From: Branchiostoma floridae | Taxonomy: Eukaryota > Chordata > Leptocardii > Amphioxiformes > Branchiostomatidae | Direction of reading: 5' to 3' | Length of the DNA: 64,000 nucleotides | Assembly (NCBI RefSeq): GCF_000003815.2 | Contig: NC_049987.1 | Span: 23,358,793-23,422,792, forward strand | Part shown: positions 35,666 through 46,801 of the stretch, piece by piece | Layout: every line of letters starts with the position of its first letter | How positions within the stretch are numbered: the stretch's first letter is position 1 | Program-made: the position numbers and the translations under genes | The notes under the pieces: generated by a model | Told to the model about the DNA's origin: nothing | Database searches by the model: none | What the model saw: the letters and a program-made list of their open reading frames with translations, nothing else

Positions 35666-37430
35666 TTTACGATTTGAAAAAAAAATGGTTTCTTCAGAAA
35701 GTATCGTACGGCTAATTCACACACATCAACGAACGCTTACGAAAATATTACCTTGGTGAATGTAAAATTCACATTTATTTGTGTATATGTTCATTTTTTT
35801 AATTTGCGATATATTCAAGAGGGGTCAAAGCATGCTTTAAAGCAAGCTGTTCTTGGCTGTAGCAATTGTAGCAATTTGTGTCAACTGTGTCATTTGTGTC
35901 ATAATGTGTCAACTGTAGGAATTTGAAAAGACTGTAGTTCCATCAAGCACCGCGAGAGTGCGTAGTAGTTCAAATCAGACAGAGTTGTTACCATCCTTTA
36001 TTGCAAATTGATTTCCTTTCGCGGCTTCATTTCCAACATGCCTCTATTTTCAATAAAAAATACCCTTACCTTGCGAGCTGTGAGGTTTGTCAACTGAACT
36101 GGGCGAGTGAAAGCTTCGTATGTTGTGATCTAGCTGTGTTCTGATGTAAATAGTTTAAACGATTTTTAAAAGTGACATAGTTTTGTATATGATAAACATG
36201 TATCTAGCAGTAACTCGTGTACATGTACTTGTCGAAATTCGCACTCGTAATTTTAGTTATAATTTGTGTTTGCATCACTATTGTGATTGAAAAGCTGCAC
36301 AATTCAGCCTCCTCTGGCGGCTGCAAGGTTGCTTCTATTTCGTGTCATTTATATTTCTGTGAAACGAATAAACCAGTCTACTACTACTACTACTACTAGC
36401 TGGAATTTTTTGTCGGCTTATCGGTCGATTCCCCGGCCGGCAGGGATGTCTCGTCTGTGGGAATGTCCCCTTTCCCCGAGAACTGTACCGATTCCCGATA
36501 ACTCATCATCATCATCATCGGTCGGCTGCAGCGCAGGCGGCTGTAAGTTTCTTTCAAGACCTTCTGTCGGACTGTCCCCTTATAAAGGGAGAAACGTCCC
36601 CTTTCCAAGAGGACTGTCCCCTTGAAAGTTGAAGAGTGAGGACCGTTCCCTTTTCCAGAGGACTGTACACATTCCCGAGGAATGCCCTCATTTTATCGGT
36701 CAGGGGTAAAAATGCATACACGCCTTCCCCAACTTCCACACATAACCATGTTAGCACACAAAACAACCAGTCTAAAACAAGGAACATTATACATTTCTTG
36801 AAGTTGCAATAAACTAGATGTTTACTGTCAAAAGCAACTCACCATGACGAGCAACATTCATTTTAAAAACTAACGCTCATTGCTCTACCTTCCTCCTTTT
36901 ATAAACTATTACCCATGTTCTCACCCAAAACCCCATCACAAAAAAACACCAAGCCCCCCCCCCCCCCACACACACACAAACACTCTGGATATTTCATGGA
37001 GGTATGAATCTGCGAACTCCTGTTTACATTGACATTGTTTTGTATATTTCTGGACTTCAATTTGATACTGAAGTATATTGTATACTAAGTGGCAATAACG
37101 TCCACCTACTACACATTACGGGAGGAATGTGTACGTCTATAGTATTATCCAAGCTATGCAATAAGTTTCTTTGTTTTGAGTTGCAACTTTTTAAATCTTG
37201 GTTGTTTGGTTTTGTTGCAATGTCTCGTGATTGTATCAATTACTGATAATGTTTCTGAACTTTTGCATTTTCATATTTGCTTTATACGCTAATTCGCTAA
37301 TAACCTGCTCAAGCAGAACGAAAATGACACTAGTAAATGTACCCTTTCATCCTCTTAAATTTTGCTTATTTTACAAAAAAAAAGATGTTTCTATAACTGC
37401 GATACCATTTCTAAACCTGTTTCAATCCTC
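35666..37430. other. non-coding stretch with simple repeats
   Basis: Contains (CTA)n at 36379-36398, (CAT)n at 36507-36519, repeated GTCCCCTTTCC / GAGGACTGT words at 36460-36680, and a C-run followed by (CA)n at 36954-36978. No supported gene. Confidence 0.5.
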
Positions 37431-39428
37431 ATGTTAAAACAACCTAATTCCGTTTGTTGATGACTTTTTAGTCTTTCAGCATATAAACATTGTATAACTT
37501 CTAATGTAATCAGGACATTTGTGCCCGTATCCACATACATATATATATATATATATATATATGAATATGTAAAAAGAATTATGAAACTGGAAGGTACAGG
37601 ATGTATGCATCTTCCACAATATTTTGACAATCGGTAATATTCAGCTTTACCATTTGATGATATGTCCTTCCGCCATCTTTAGAGGGTGAGTTTGAGCGTT
37701 CCAACATTTTCCCAAAAGATTAGAGTCCATTCCGAGTCACCAAGAAGTATTCTAAATAATATTTGTAATAAGTTTGAACTATTTTGATTAAAAGAATACT
37801 TCAGTCACTAAAGTTCTAAATTGTTCAAACAATTAAAAATGAAAGTTTGAACATGTTTGGAAAAAATGGGAAAGTAATGGTATAATTATCTCTTTATTTA
37901 GAACAATTTTCAAATATCTTTGTGTTTTTGTCATCGTTGGAACATGTTTTTTAGACTTTCTTTAGTAGAGACTGGTGGCTCTTTTGTGAGAAGTTGTCAG
38001 ACATAATTTCCTGCAGTTGGCAGGGATGTGCGAATTGCCCTCTTCTTAGCCCACTGACCCAGTTACATAATATTGTTTCAATGTTGTTTCAATTGTTTAG
38101 AACATCTGATCACAAATGATGAATCTATGTTGGAACAGTTTAAAAACTAACAGAAATAATGGACTTGATGTTAGAAATGTTTCTAACATGCATAATACTG
38201 TAGAAAATATATAGAACGTCACATAGTTGTTATAAATAGTTTTAAACAGTTGCTAACCACAGTTAGATTGTTACAAAGGTTTCCAAAATGTTAGGACAAA
38301 AGGTAAGAAACACCCTCTCGGTAATGTAAAATTGACTTTAATATAGTCATATCACTATCCTCACTAATCCGGACAAATCCCGCTAAGTTGATTCACTTTC
38401 TTGACTATTGTATAACATGATTAGTGACTGTTTCTATTGCAAGTCTTAAGTTATTCATTTACCTTTGATTTAAAAACAACAACTTGAAGTACAGGTACAC
38501 CAACAAGCGGCCAACAAAACGCAAATTGGTGGAGACTTCCGAATCCCTATACAATTTGTTTAGTTATGATTAAGCGTATTCATCTATTGTTTATCAAACT
38601 TCTCACACAGAACGTGGTCACCTTTCTTCATGGTCCTCCTGGTGTAGTGTGGCAGCAAGGACAGGACCATCCGTTTCAAGGAGCTAGTAAGGAGAAGAAA
38701 AGGATAAACGTACTTTCGGTACACCGTTTTGGGGGGTCAAGTTTGATAATGGGCCTCCTGGCGATTGGTTCCGGCACTGCCTCAAAGTTTATATTTTCTG
38801 GAAGTGCCAGGTAAGTGGTGTACCAGCAGTTAGCCTCTGGGCATGAACTTGCAAATAAAATTTTCTTATTACTGTTTCCATTTATGTCCAGGTTTTTGTT
38901 TATCATAACACAAGGCACTAGCCAGTGCAACATCTGCTTGGATCTCTGACAACTGTTTCCCATATCAAACCGCCAGATAAATGACGGTAAAACAACACAT
39001 AACATCTGCTTGGAGACAAAGCAATATTAGCACAGGCCAAAACAAGTAGACGGCATCAATGACCTGTTCCACAATTTCCTAAAGATAGGGGTGTTTTTTA
39101 GATCATACATTAGATCACATATGTACTCACCTACCATGTGCCCAAGTAGATAATGATCCACCGAGCCGATCGCGAGATACTGTTGCGAGCAGTCCAAACT
39201 CGGAAAGTTTCGAAACCTACTGCCAGGAGGTGGTCCTCCATTTGGCTTTGGTCACATTTCAAAAAAAGGGCCCCGGCCGGGCTTTCGTGAGCAAAAAGAA
39301 TGATATAAATACATCAAAATACAAAATGTCAAAATAAGATTCAAGGGCAAAATTTTTTTTTCTAGGTATACAACTTGATTTTTTGTTTCTTAAAACATCC
39401 CTGTCGGGCCCCGGTTTGGAAATGTGAC

Positions 39429-39832
39429 CTAAGCCTTTCCGGTGGTAACAAAATGTTTATACGACACAGTGTACATACCGACGCAGGTTGCATGGACCGA
39501 CGGGACGAACCGCCATTGGCTCCCGTCAAACAGCTCCCACACTGGCCTGGTCTGGTCCGGTGTCATGGCACAGTCGTTGACGAGGGCGAAGCCGTCGTCT
39601 TGCCCGACGGTGCGCCCCACCATCCAGAAATTGTAGTCATCGAAGAAGAAGAGAAAGTCTCGGCTGTCCCTGTCGCTAACGTAGACAGGCCTGTCACCGC
39701 TGGTCTGGCTTGTCCTGGTGTAGGTTGTCATGCGGGTAGGTTGGTAGGTGGCGTCACCGTGCAGACGGACCCTCGTACAGTCTGTAGTGCTGCTTACAGG
39801 TTGTGGAACTACAGCACCAGCTGGGGCGTCAC
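39429..39832 (-). CDS. gene A exon 5: second GRPVY/WWVG domain and C-terminus
   Basis: Reads CTRVRLHGDAT, RPVYVSDRDSRDFLFFFDD, FWMVGRTVGQ, then VWELFDGSQWRF and HATC. The frame continues to a TAG at 39429-39431 after a 16-residue tail. The domain-end codon pattern at C-V-G followed by GTATGT parallels the real donor of exon 4, so an extra 3' exon cannot be excluded. Confidence 0.8.
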
Positions 39833-42253
39833 CTGCAATAAACAAGGAAGAAAATATATTATACCTAATAGAGCAGTCAAAGATAGCTGATACGCGAGGT
39901 TACAAAAGGTGGTCAAATAACAGGGCAAACAGGATTGAAAAAATCAAATGTAGGGAATGCGACGCTTTATGTGATCGCCAAATATTGTGTTAGTCCTACG
40001 AACCAGAGCAGGCGATCTGTACATCCGAGGTCTCTCTCCACTGTCCATTGTCATACAGAAAGAATGTCCCGTTGATCTCGTCAGCATAGAGGTGGGAGTC
40101 CTTGACGTAGACCCAACCCACCCGCCTCACAAAATTTGGCCCCACCCACCACCCCAGAAAGCTGTCACACTTGTAATACAGGAAGTTGCAGGTGGCGTTG
40201 CTGTAGTACACGGGGCGGCCCTCGCGGGTGTTTCCCGTCATGGTGTATGGCGTCATCTCGGACACCCGAACGGTGGTGGAGCCGTATAGGACAACCGTTG
40301 GACAGCCTGGCAGAGAGTGAGAGACAAATATAGAGATATAGATTTGTGAATGGAAGCGAAATGGGTGCTAACACAGATTGATGTTGCCCAACACACCATC
40401 CCAAATAGCACAAATAACAACTGACACCCAATTTACCTGTCGTCTTACTCGACTGGTTGCGCTTCAAGGCGTCAACAGTGGTGGATATGTCGTCTTGGGC
40501 GCTTTTCAAGGCGTAAAAAATGGTGGACAGTTGGCGCATGTCATCTTGGTCGCGCTTCAAGGCATCAACAGTGGTGGAAAGTTGAGATATCTCCTAAATA
40601 CGGACGTCAGAATACCAAATTTACAATAAAATTAAAAACAAACAAAGAAGTCTCATTATACCAGTCTCCTAAAAATCAACGTTAGTTTACAAAAATGCAT
40701 TCAAAACAGGATTGTTTGCAAACCCAGCAGTATATGTTATTAGAGTGTTTACCTCCTTATTGATAAACGTCAGAGGGGCGAGTCCCAAGGCAAGCAGCAC
40801 AGCAATGCCGGCGGCCATGCAGCTACGATGAGAGCGGATGAAGCTGCAGAGAGGACGGCGGCGGCTTGCTCCACCCGGATAAGTGCGGTCTGTGGAGATA
40901 GTAAATGTTAATAATAAAATAAGTTTATGTCTACTTTGGTACGGATACACGGGTACACACACGTGTAGCCTTTGTCAGCCACTCACATAAGTAGAGAACT
41001 CTGCGATCCAACTGTGACACTGCAAAATATGCCTTTTACGCCAGGAAAATTCCCCAGTAGAACAGCATCTCCGTCCACACTGTCGACATCCCCTCACTGG
41101 ACATATTCTAGAGCAGGTTGCTGTCATCGCACACGTAGTCCAGGCGCTGTGCCTCCTCAGTCTGCGTGATATTCCTGCTTGAAATTTGCAGACTACAATC
41201 TAGAACTAGAACATTTAGTCCTTGGCGACTCAAGAAGATATTGAATTCATAAATAACGAAATAGTTGAGGCCTTGGAAAATTTGTTTCCCATTACAGTCC
41301 AGAAATGTAATGTGGTTGGCAAAATTCTGTATTTTTTCAGAGGAAGGTTAAACAATGCGGTGGCATAACACATACTCATTAGGAGTTCTGGTATAAAGTA
41401 GTGCGTCAGAGTACTTGAATGGGCCGTTGTTGTTCTGTGCACAACAGCTAGGTGGAAAGAATGACGAATGGTAGAGAAATAAATCAGTATTAATACTGTG
41501 TAAATTTGATTGCGATGTTTCGTCGGTTAGCGAGAATTTGCGCCTTGATACTGTTACAGGGTACTGCTTGTGCGTCGGTTGCAGTTCCATGACCTCCGAA
41601 GGGAGTCAGATTTTTTTAATAAAAGAGCAAGCCGACAAATCTATTCTCATTTTCAGTTTTTTTTATGTTTTACCCTGAACGTCAGCATATCAAATTCTCG
41701 AAACTGCTTCTGCAGCTCTATAAATTTTGTGGTGTCGAACCTCCTCACTTTGGGGTCCATAACGATGTAAATCATGATAGGCAAAAGCCGTGTTCTGCTA
41801 CTATACTATAAAAGATTGGGGGTGGGGGGGTCCCCCGCTTTGATTCCTAACCTATGCCAATTGCCTGTAAGCTCAATAGGTTCGTTATATAATGTAGTCA
41901 GCTTTAGTTGGTATTTGTGGCGAGCAAGCATTCAAACGTCTGTATGAAAAAAATAGAATAATTGTACAAATAGTAAATGGCTATTTTGTACTGAAAATGG
42001 CAAGTAACAAGTAACAAAAATGTCGGCTACCTGCATACGTGTCCGTTGGGTAACGGTTCACCGCCTCGGCTTCTACGTACGTGTGTGAAGACGCTTCTTG
42101 CTCTTCTTGCAACTTGTCCACCCCGTTTCCATGGCGAACACGCCCGCGTGAACCACCCTGATGGACAGGAGGTGGTTGGGGTGGAGGCCCGCTGGTTTGG
42201 CCGGGGCCGGAGCCGGAGAGAGGCGACCGAACATGCTCCGTTTGCTCGTACAT
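39429..42253 (-). CDS. gene A: type II membrane protein with coiled-coil stalk and two GRPVY/WWVG domains
   Basis: Five exons read in frame: 42253-42031, 40889-40753, 40593-40437, 40306-40004, 39832-39429 (407 residues; junction phases 1, 0, 1, 1, all with GT/AG). In order: a proline-rich cytoplasmic tail (1-74); a basic stretch, then a membrane segment around 95-115 (MAAGIAVLLALGLAPLTFI); a stalk of VDALKR heptads; then two extracellular domains of about 90 residues, each bounded by cysteines and carrying TxxGRPVY or TSxxRPVY, an aromatic FLYY/FLFF strand and W-x-V-G. The family is not one I can name. The shared fold suggests ligand binding at the cell surface, by inference. An in-frame ATG 17 codons upstream (42304) is an alternative start. 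A donor-like GTATGT at 39477-39478 could let the last exon splice onward. Confidence 0.8.
40004..40306 (-). CDS. gene A exon 4: first GRPVY/WWVG domain
   Basis: Symmetric phase 1-1 exon. Reads GCPTVVLYGST at the start, GRPVYYSNATCNFLYYK in the middle, GWWVGPNF, and DVQIACSG at the end. It has two more residues and an extra cysteine (YKCDS) relative to B and C. NAT and NGT are candidate N-glycosylation sites. Confidence 0.85.
40437..40593 (-). CDS. gene A exon 3: coiled-coil stalk (short form)
   Basis: Encodes about three 14-residue units around STTVDALKR, the middle one altered (STIFYALKSAQDD), then NQSSKTT. It lacks the ERSRTV..SEQRLHV segment present in B and C. Donor GTAAAT, phase 1. Confidence 0.8.
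40753..40889 (-). CDS. gene A exon 2: transmembrane exon
   Basis: Acceptor TCCACAG, donor GTAAAC. Encodes RTYPGGASRRRPLCSFIRSH, then the hydrophobic helix and TFINKE. The motif CSFIRSHR before the helix recurs in gene B and, as CSFVRSHR, in gene C. Confidence 0.85.
41818..41834. repeat. short G-rich run in intron 1 of gene A
   Basis: G-run after AGATTGGGGGTGG. The homologous position in unit B (48601-48616) carries a longer uninterrupted G-run, so its length is unstable. Confidence 0.7.
42031..42253 (-). CDS. gene A exon 1: proline-rich cytoplasmic tail
   Basis: Starts MYEQTEHV, has SGPPPQPPPV and GGSRGRVRHG, then several SSHTYVEAEA / NRYPTDTYA tyrosines. The donor is GTAGCC at 42030-42029 and the exon ends in phase 1. 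The tyrosines are conserved in gene B. The in-frame upstream ATG at 42304 is also conserved there. Confidence 0.75.
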
Positions 42254-42363
42254 TTGGACCGTACTGTGCAGACAACAGACAAACAGTACAGCAGCCAACG
42301 TCAAGGTGCATGAATATGGACAAGAATGCCAGGATTAGTCTGAAGAAGTAAGGATATATCTGC

Positions 42364-42373
42364 CCATATTTGG
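42364..42373. promoter_or_regulatory. CArG-type box upstream of gene A
   Basis: CCATATTTGG fits the SRF/MADS consensus CC(A/T)6GG exactly. It is about 110 bp upstream of the likely ATG and is kept at the same place upstream of gene B. Conservation may only reflect the recent duplication. Confidence 0.35.
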
Positions 42374-42637
42374 AGGTAAGACGTGGTATGACGTGTTGCA
42401 AACGTTTTTTTGTTTTTCTGCATGGAGCAGACCAATTTTGTTGAGAAAGACGTGAAGCTGGGAGGTAAACAAACTAAATATCATTCTACAAGGTACCATG
42501 CTACAAGGTATTTCGTAAAGTGTCTCACTTTCGTACTGACAGTATGAAAAGAAATCTCTCCTCTTCTGACGCAATCCTATGAGTTACTGGGGGCGTTCCT
42601 TCAAAGCCCCTCCCCGTCCAAAATATGTCCAAAATAT

Positions 42638-42761
42638 TCTCTAAGCAGAGGTTGGGTCGCGGAGACAGTAGTGGTCGGGATTTTTACCAGCTCAATCCCC
42701 GGGAGCGAGCCGGTAAAAGTCCCGACCACTACTTTCCGCGGCCCAACCCCTGCTTGGAGAA
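42638..42761. mobile_element. foldback element with CTGCTTGGAG termini, unit A
   Basis: TCTCTAAGCAGAGGTTGGGT at the left is mirrored by CCCAACCCCTGCTTGGAGA at the right. Inner arms with GTGGTCGGGATTTTTACC pair with GGTAAAAGTCCCGACCAC. Loop about 22 bp. The matching place in unit B is an N gap. Confidence 0.88.
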
Positions 42762-43777
42762 CAGCCCCCAAAGAAGCCCGATCTGAATAGGATTAAACCG
42801 GCATCCTTTATATCCTTTTCGTTGTATCTTATATTGATATGCAGATTACTTTCTCATGCCATTCTATTTCTATTTCTAAGTCTTACTTTTCAAACGCTAT
42901 ATCCCATATGATTATTTTGTGACAAGACGTAAGTGTTATTCCTAAGTTACTTTACTTTTCTACTAATTAGAAAAATTACGTTAATACTTTTCCCCTGGAC
43001 ATGCTATAGCCCTGGGTTTTCGGAGGCAGTCAACTTTTGATGTAAGGAAGGAAGCGGTGTAGATTTGTGCCTTGAACAGCTTGCTATGAATTTCTGATAG
43101 GTTAAGGAGGGTAGCGTTAACTGAACAATGGAAAAGTGGATTTCCATGATATTAGCTATGCAGGTAGCTTAGACAGAGATGTGCATGATGAAATGCAAAT
43201 TGGGACTTTATTTGCATAATTATTTACGTCGGCCGCCCAAACACAACTCTTAAGAAACTCATTAAGGCCGAAACAGGGTTGGAAGGGCACGGGCTACTCT
43301 CTGCGATGAAGGACAAGCTGTTCTGGAGGTCTCCACCTCACAAGAGGAAGAATGATGATGATGATGATGATGATTAAGGCAATTCTATAATTCGTGTGTT
43401 TCCATGATAGTGGTAAATGGAAAAGAACTTGAAAAACTTACGGATTTCCATGATATTAGGTATACATGTAGCTTGGACAGAGAAGTACACAATGAAATCC
43501 ACCGTATATAACTTTTCATTTAATTTGCACTACATGTAATTTCTGTCATATGGAACATTCACAGATACTAATGACGCAAATATGGACCTTAATTGATGTG
43601 CAATTGATAATGAACTTGGCGACTAAGTAATACATTAAACAAATGTCATACACATGACGTGTACGTTCGTTAAATGTGATTTGAGGTTACTATGATATCC
43701 GATAGAAAGGTATCTTAAACAGAGAATAACATAATGATATGTATCTTATGTATCTTAATACTTAATTTCGCATGATT

Positions 43778-44609
43778 ATGGAGGAAATTCTATAATTCCG
43801 GAAGACATTAGTGGTTTCCATATGGAGGAAATTCTATAATTCCAGTAAATATTAGTGGTTTCTATATGGAGGAAATTCTATAATTCCAGTAAATATTAGT
43901 GGTTTCCATATGGAGGAAATTCTATAATTCCAGTAAATATTAGTGGTATTCATATGGAGGAAATTCTTTAATTCCAGTAGATATTAGTGGTTTCCATATG
44001 GAGGAAATTCTATAATTCCAGTAAATATTAGTGGTTGCTATAGGGATGAAATTCTATAACTCCAGCACATATTAGTGGTTTCCATATGGAGGAAGTTCTA
44101 TAATTTCAGTAAATATTAGTGGTTTCTATATGGAGGAAATTCTATAATTCCAGTAAATATTAGTGGTTTCCATATGGAGGAAATTGTATAATTCCAGTAA
44201 ATATTAGTGGTATCCATATGGAGGAAATTCTTTAATTCCAGTAGATATTAGTGGTTTCCATATGGAGGAAATTCTATAATTCCAGTAAATATTAGTGGTT
44301 TCTATAGGGAGAAAATTCTATAATTCCAGTAAATATTAGTGGTTTCTATAGGGAGGAAATTCTATAACTCCAGTAAATATTAGTGGTTTTCATGTGGAGG
44401 AAATTCTATAATTCCAGTAAATATTAGTGGTTTTCATATGGAGGAAATTCTATAATTCCAGTAAATATTAGTGGTTTTCATATGGAGGAAATTCTATAAT
44501 TCCAGTAAATACTAGTGGTTTCCATATGGAGGAAATTCTATATCAGTAAATATTAGTGATTTTCATATGGAGGAAATTCTATAATTCCAGTAAATATTAG
44601 TGGTTTCCA
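43778..44609 (+). repeat. 44-bp minisatellite, about 19 copies
   Basis: The unit contains GGAGGAAATTCTATAATTCC, AGTAAATATTAGTGG and TTTCCATAT. Copies are about 95 percent alike, with shared variants (for example TTCTTTAATT, GTAGATATT) recurring several units apart, which suggests block duplication. The unit B counterpart (50805-50845) has only one unit. Confidence 0.95.
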
Positions 44610-46397
44610 TTATACGACCTTAATACAGGTAGCGTGTAATTAATGTTAGGAGGAACATTCACTTGGCAGATACATACTGAGTAAGCACTTATGGAAATAA
44701 TTTGCATACTTAAACAATTGATAATTAACATTCTAGTGGTAAATTAGAGGTTTTTCTTTTACTTGTGTAAGTTAAAGTTTTGTGTAAGCATATCCATATT
44801 TAGATTATGTAAATTTGTCATTTGCATACTCAAACAATTTTGTTTTAGTAGTAATTAATTGAGATACATGTAGCCCTGAAGGGGGCAATATTCCAGGGAG
44901 TATACACAAAACTTATGTACAGATAAAACAATAATACTTACAAATTATACATAAAAAAACTAATATCATTCTTCTTTGACTGTCGCGATGATACTACCCA
45001 AAACTGACATTGATATCCAAAGTCTTAACATTTTTCGGCAGGTCATTCCAAAGTCCCACAACTCTCTATATGAACCTACTAATTCTGGGTGTAGGTGGCC
45101 AAAAATTATACATTACTGTTCATGCATCAATGAGGGTTAGAAAGCCATGTAATAAGATACACCAAACGTCAGTGACACTAGTGAAAGGTAATGGACGCTA
45201 CCTGAAACGTCTTTAAATCCATATGTTAAAACAACCTTATTCTCGTTTCGTGATGACTTTTTAGTCTTTCAGCATACAAACATTGTATAACTTCTATTAT
45301 AGTCAGGACATTTGTGCCTGTATCCACATACGTATTGAACATGTAAAAATAATTATGAAACTAGACAGTACAGCATGCATTCATATTCCACTATACAATT
45401 TGTTTAGTTATGAGAAAGCGTATTCATCTATCGTTTATTCAACTTCTTACACGAACGTGGTCACCTTTCTTCATGGTCCTCCTGGTGTTGTGTGGCAGCA
45501 AGGACAGGACCATCCGTTTCAAGGAGCTAGTAAGGAGAAAAAAGGAACAATGACTTTCGGTACACCGTTTTAGGGGGTCAAGTTCTATAATGGGCCTCCT
45601 GGCGACTGGTTTCGGTACTACTTCCGTTACTGCTTCAAAATTTTCTGGAAATGCCAGGTTCATGATTTTTAAGTGATGGATAGCTGTTGGGCAGGGGGTA
45701 AGTGGTGTACATGCAGTTAGCCTCCCGTCATGAACTTGCCAATAAAACTGTCTAATTGCTGTTTCCATTTATATCCAGGTTTTTGTTTATCATAACACAA
45801 GACACTAACCAATGCAGTGCACTAGAGCAAACGAAACATCTGCTTGAATATCTGACAGTATATCTGACAGTTTCCCATATTAAAGCGCCAGATGAATGGC
45901 GTTAAAACAACACATAACATCTGCTTAGAGACAAAGCAATGCATTAGCGCGGGCCGAAACAAGCAGATGGCATCGATGACCTGTTCCACAATTTCCTAAA
46001 GATAGGGGTGTTTTTAGAAATAATACACTGCCTACAACGAAAGTTACGATGGAAAAGAAACAACTTGCATTATCACATATGTACTCGCTAACCATGTGCC
46101 AAAGTACATAATGATCCACCGAGCCGATCGTTAGATACAGTTGTATGCGAGCAGCCCAAACTCGGACAGTTTCAAAACCTACCGCAAGGAGGTGGTCCTC
46201 CTTTTGGCTTAGGTCACATTTCGAAAAAAGGGGCCCGGCCGGGCAGCTTTCGTGAGCAAAAAGAATGATATAAAAGACATCAAAATACACAAAATGTCAA
46301 AATAAGATTCAAGGGCATAATTTTTTTTTTCTAGGTATACAATTTGATTTTTCGTTTCTTAAAACATCTCGGTCGGGTCCCGGTTTGGAAATGTGAC

Positions 46398-46801
46398 CTA
46401 AGCCTTTCCGGTGGTAACAAAATGTTTATACGACACAGTGTACACACCGACGCAGGTTGCATGGACCGACGGTACGAACCGCCATTGGCTCCCGTCCCAC
46501 AGCTGCCACACTGGCCTGGTCTGGTCAGGTGTCATGGCACAGTCTCCGACGTAGGCGCCGCCGCTGTTTTGCCCGATGGTGGGCCCGACCCACCACCCTT
46601 TGTAGTCATCGAAGAAGAAGAGAAATTCTCGGCTGTCCGTGTCGCTAACGTAGACAGGCCTGCCGTCGCTGGTCTGCCTTGTCCTGGTGTAGGTTGTCAT
46701 GCGGGAAGCTTGTTGGGTGGTGTCACCATGCAGACGGATCCTCGCACAGTCTGTAGTGTTGCTTACCGGCTGTGGAACTACGGCACCAGCTGGGGCGTCA
46801 C
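46398..46801 (-). CDS. gene B exon 5: second GRPVY/WWVG domain and C-terminus
   Basis: Contains CARIRLHGDT, GRPVYVSDTDSREFLFFFDD, GWWVGPTIGQ, VWQLWDGSQWRF and HATC. Stop TAG at 46398-46400. The alternative donor at 46446-46447 reads GTGTGT here instead of GTATGT. Confidence 0.8.

Larger units (their letters stand above)
37431..45222. repeat. segmental tandem duplication, unit A (carries gene A)
   Basis: The unit begins with ATGTTAAAACAACCTAATTC, followed by ACTTTTTAGTCTTTCAGCAT; the same start occurs at 45223 and 51478. Homology to unit B runs through gene A, its 5' flank and the 42.8-45.2 kb non-coding part. It differs by a long minisatellite and by about 600 bp near 37.73-38.34 kb that unit C lacks. 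Confidence 0.85.

Noticed and set aside
38676-39005. Minus-strand frame of 109 residues downstream of gene A, with related frames at 45439-45768 and 52011-52346
   Set aside because: The similarity follows from the segmental duplication; frame length and reading differ between copies, and no consistent splice acceptor in phase 1 was found. It may be 3' UTR.
39375-39890. Plus-strand frames of about 150-170 residues opposite the domain exons (also 46344-46856, 52898-53359)
   Set aside because: These are antisense shadows of real minus-strand exons with consistent splice sites and protein-like conservation.
43778-44609. Regular 44-bp repeats that could be mistaken for a CRISPR array
   Set aside because: The repeat is contiguous with no unique spacers, the host is an animal, and a single-unit paralog exists. 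It is a minisatellite.
45925-46290. Minus-strand frame of 121 residues with a hydrophobic stretch, related to 52452-52727
   Set aside because: The copies differ in start and end, gene A's unit does not keep the frame, and it has no domain or splice pattern.
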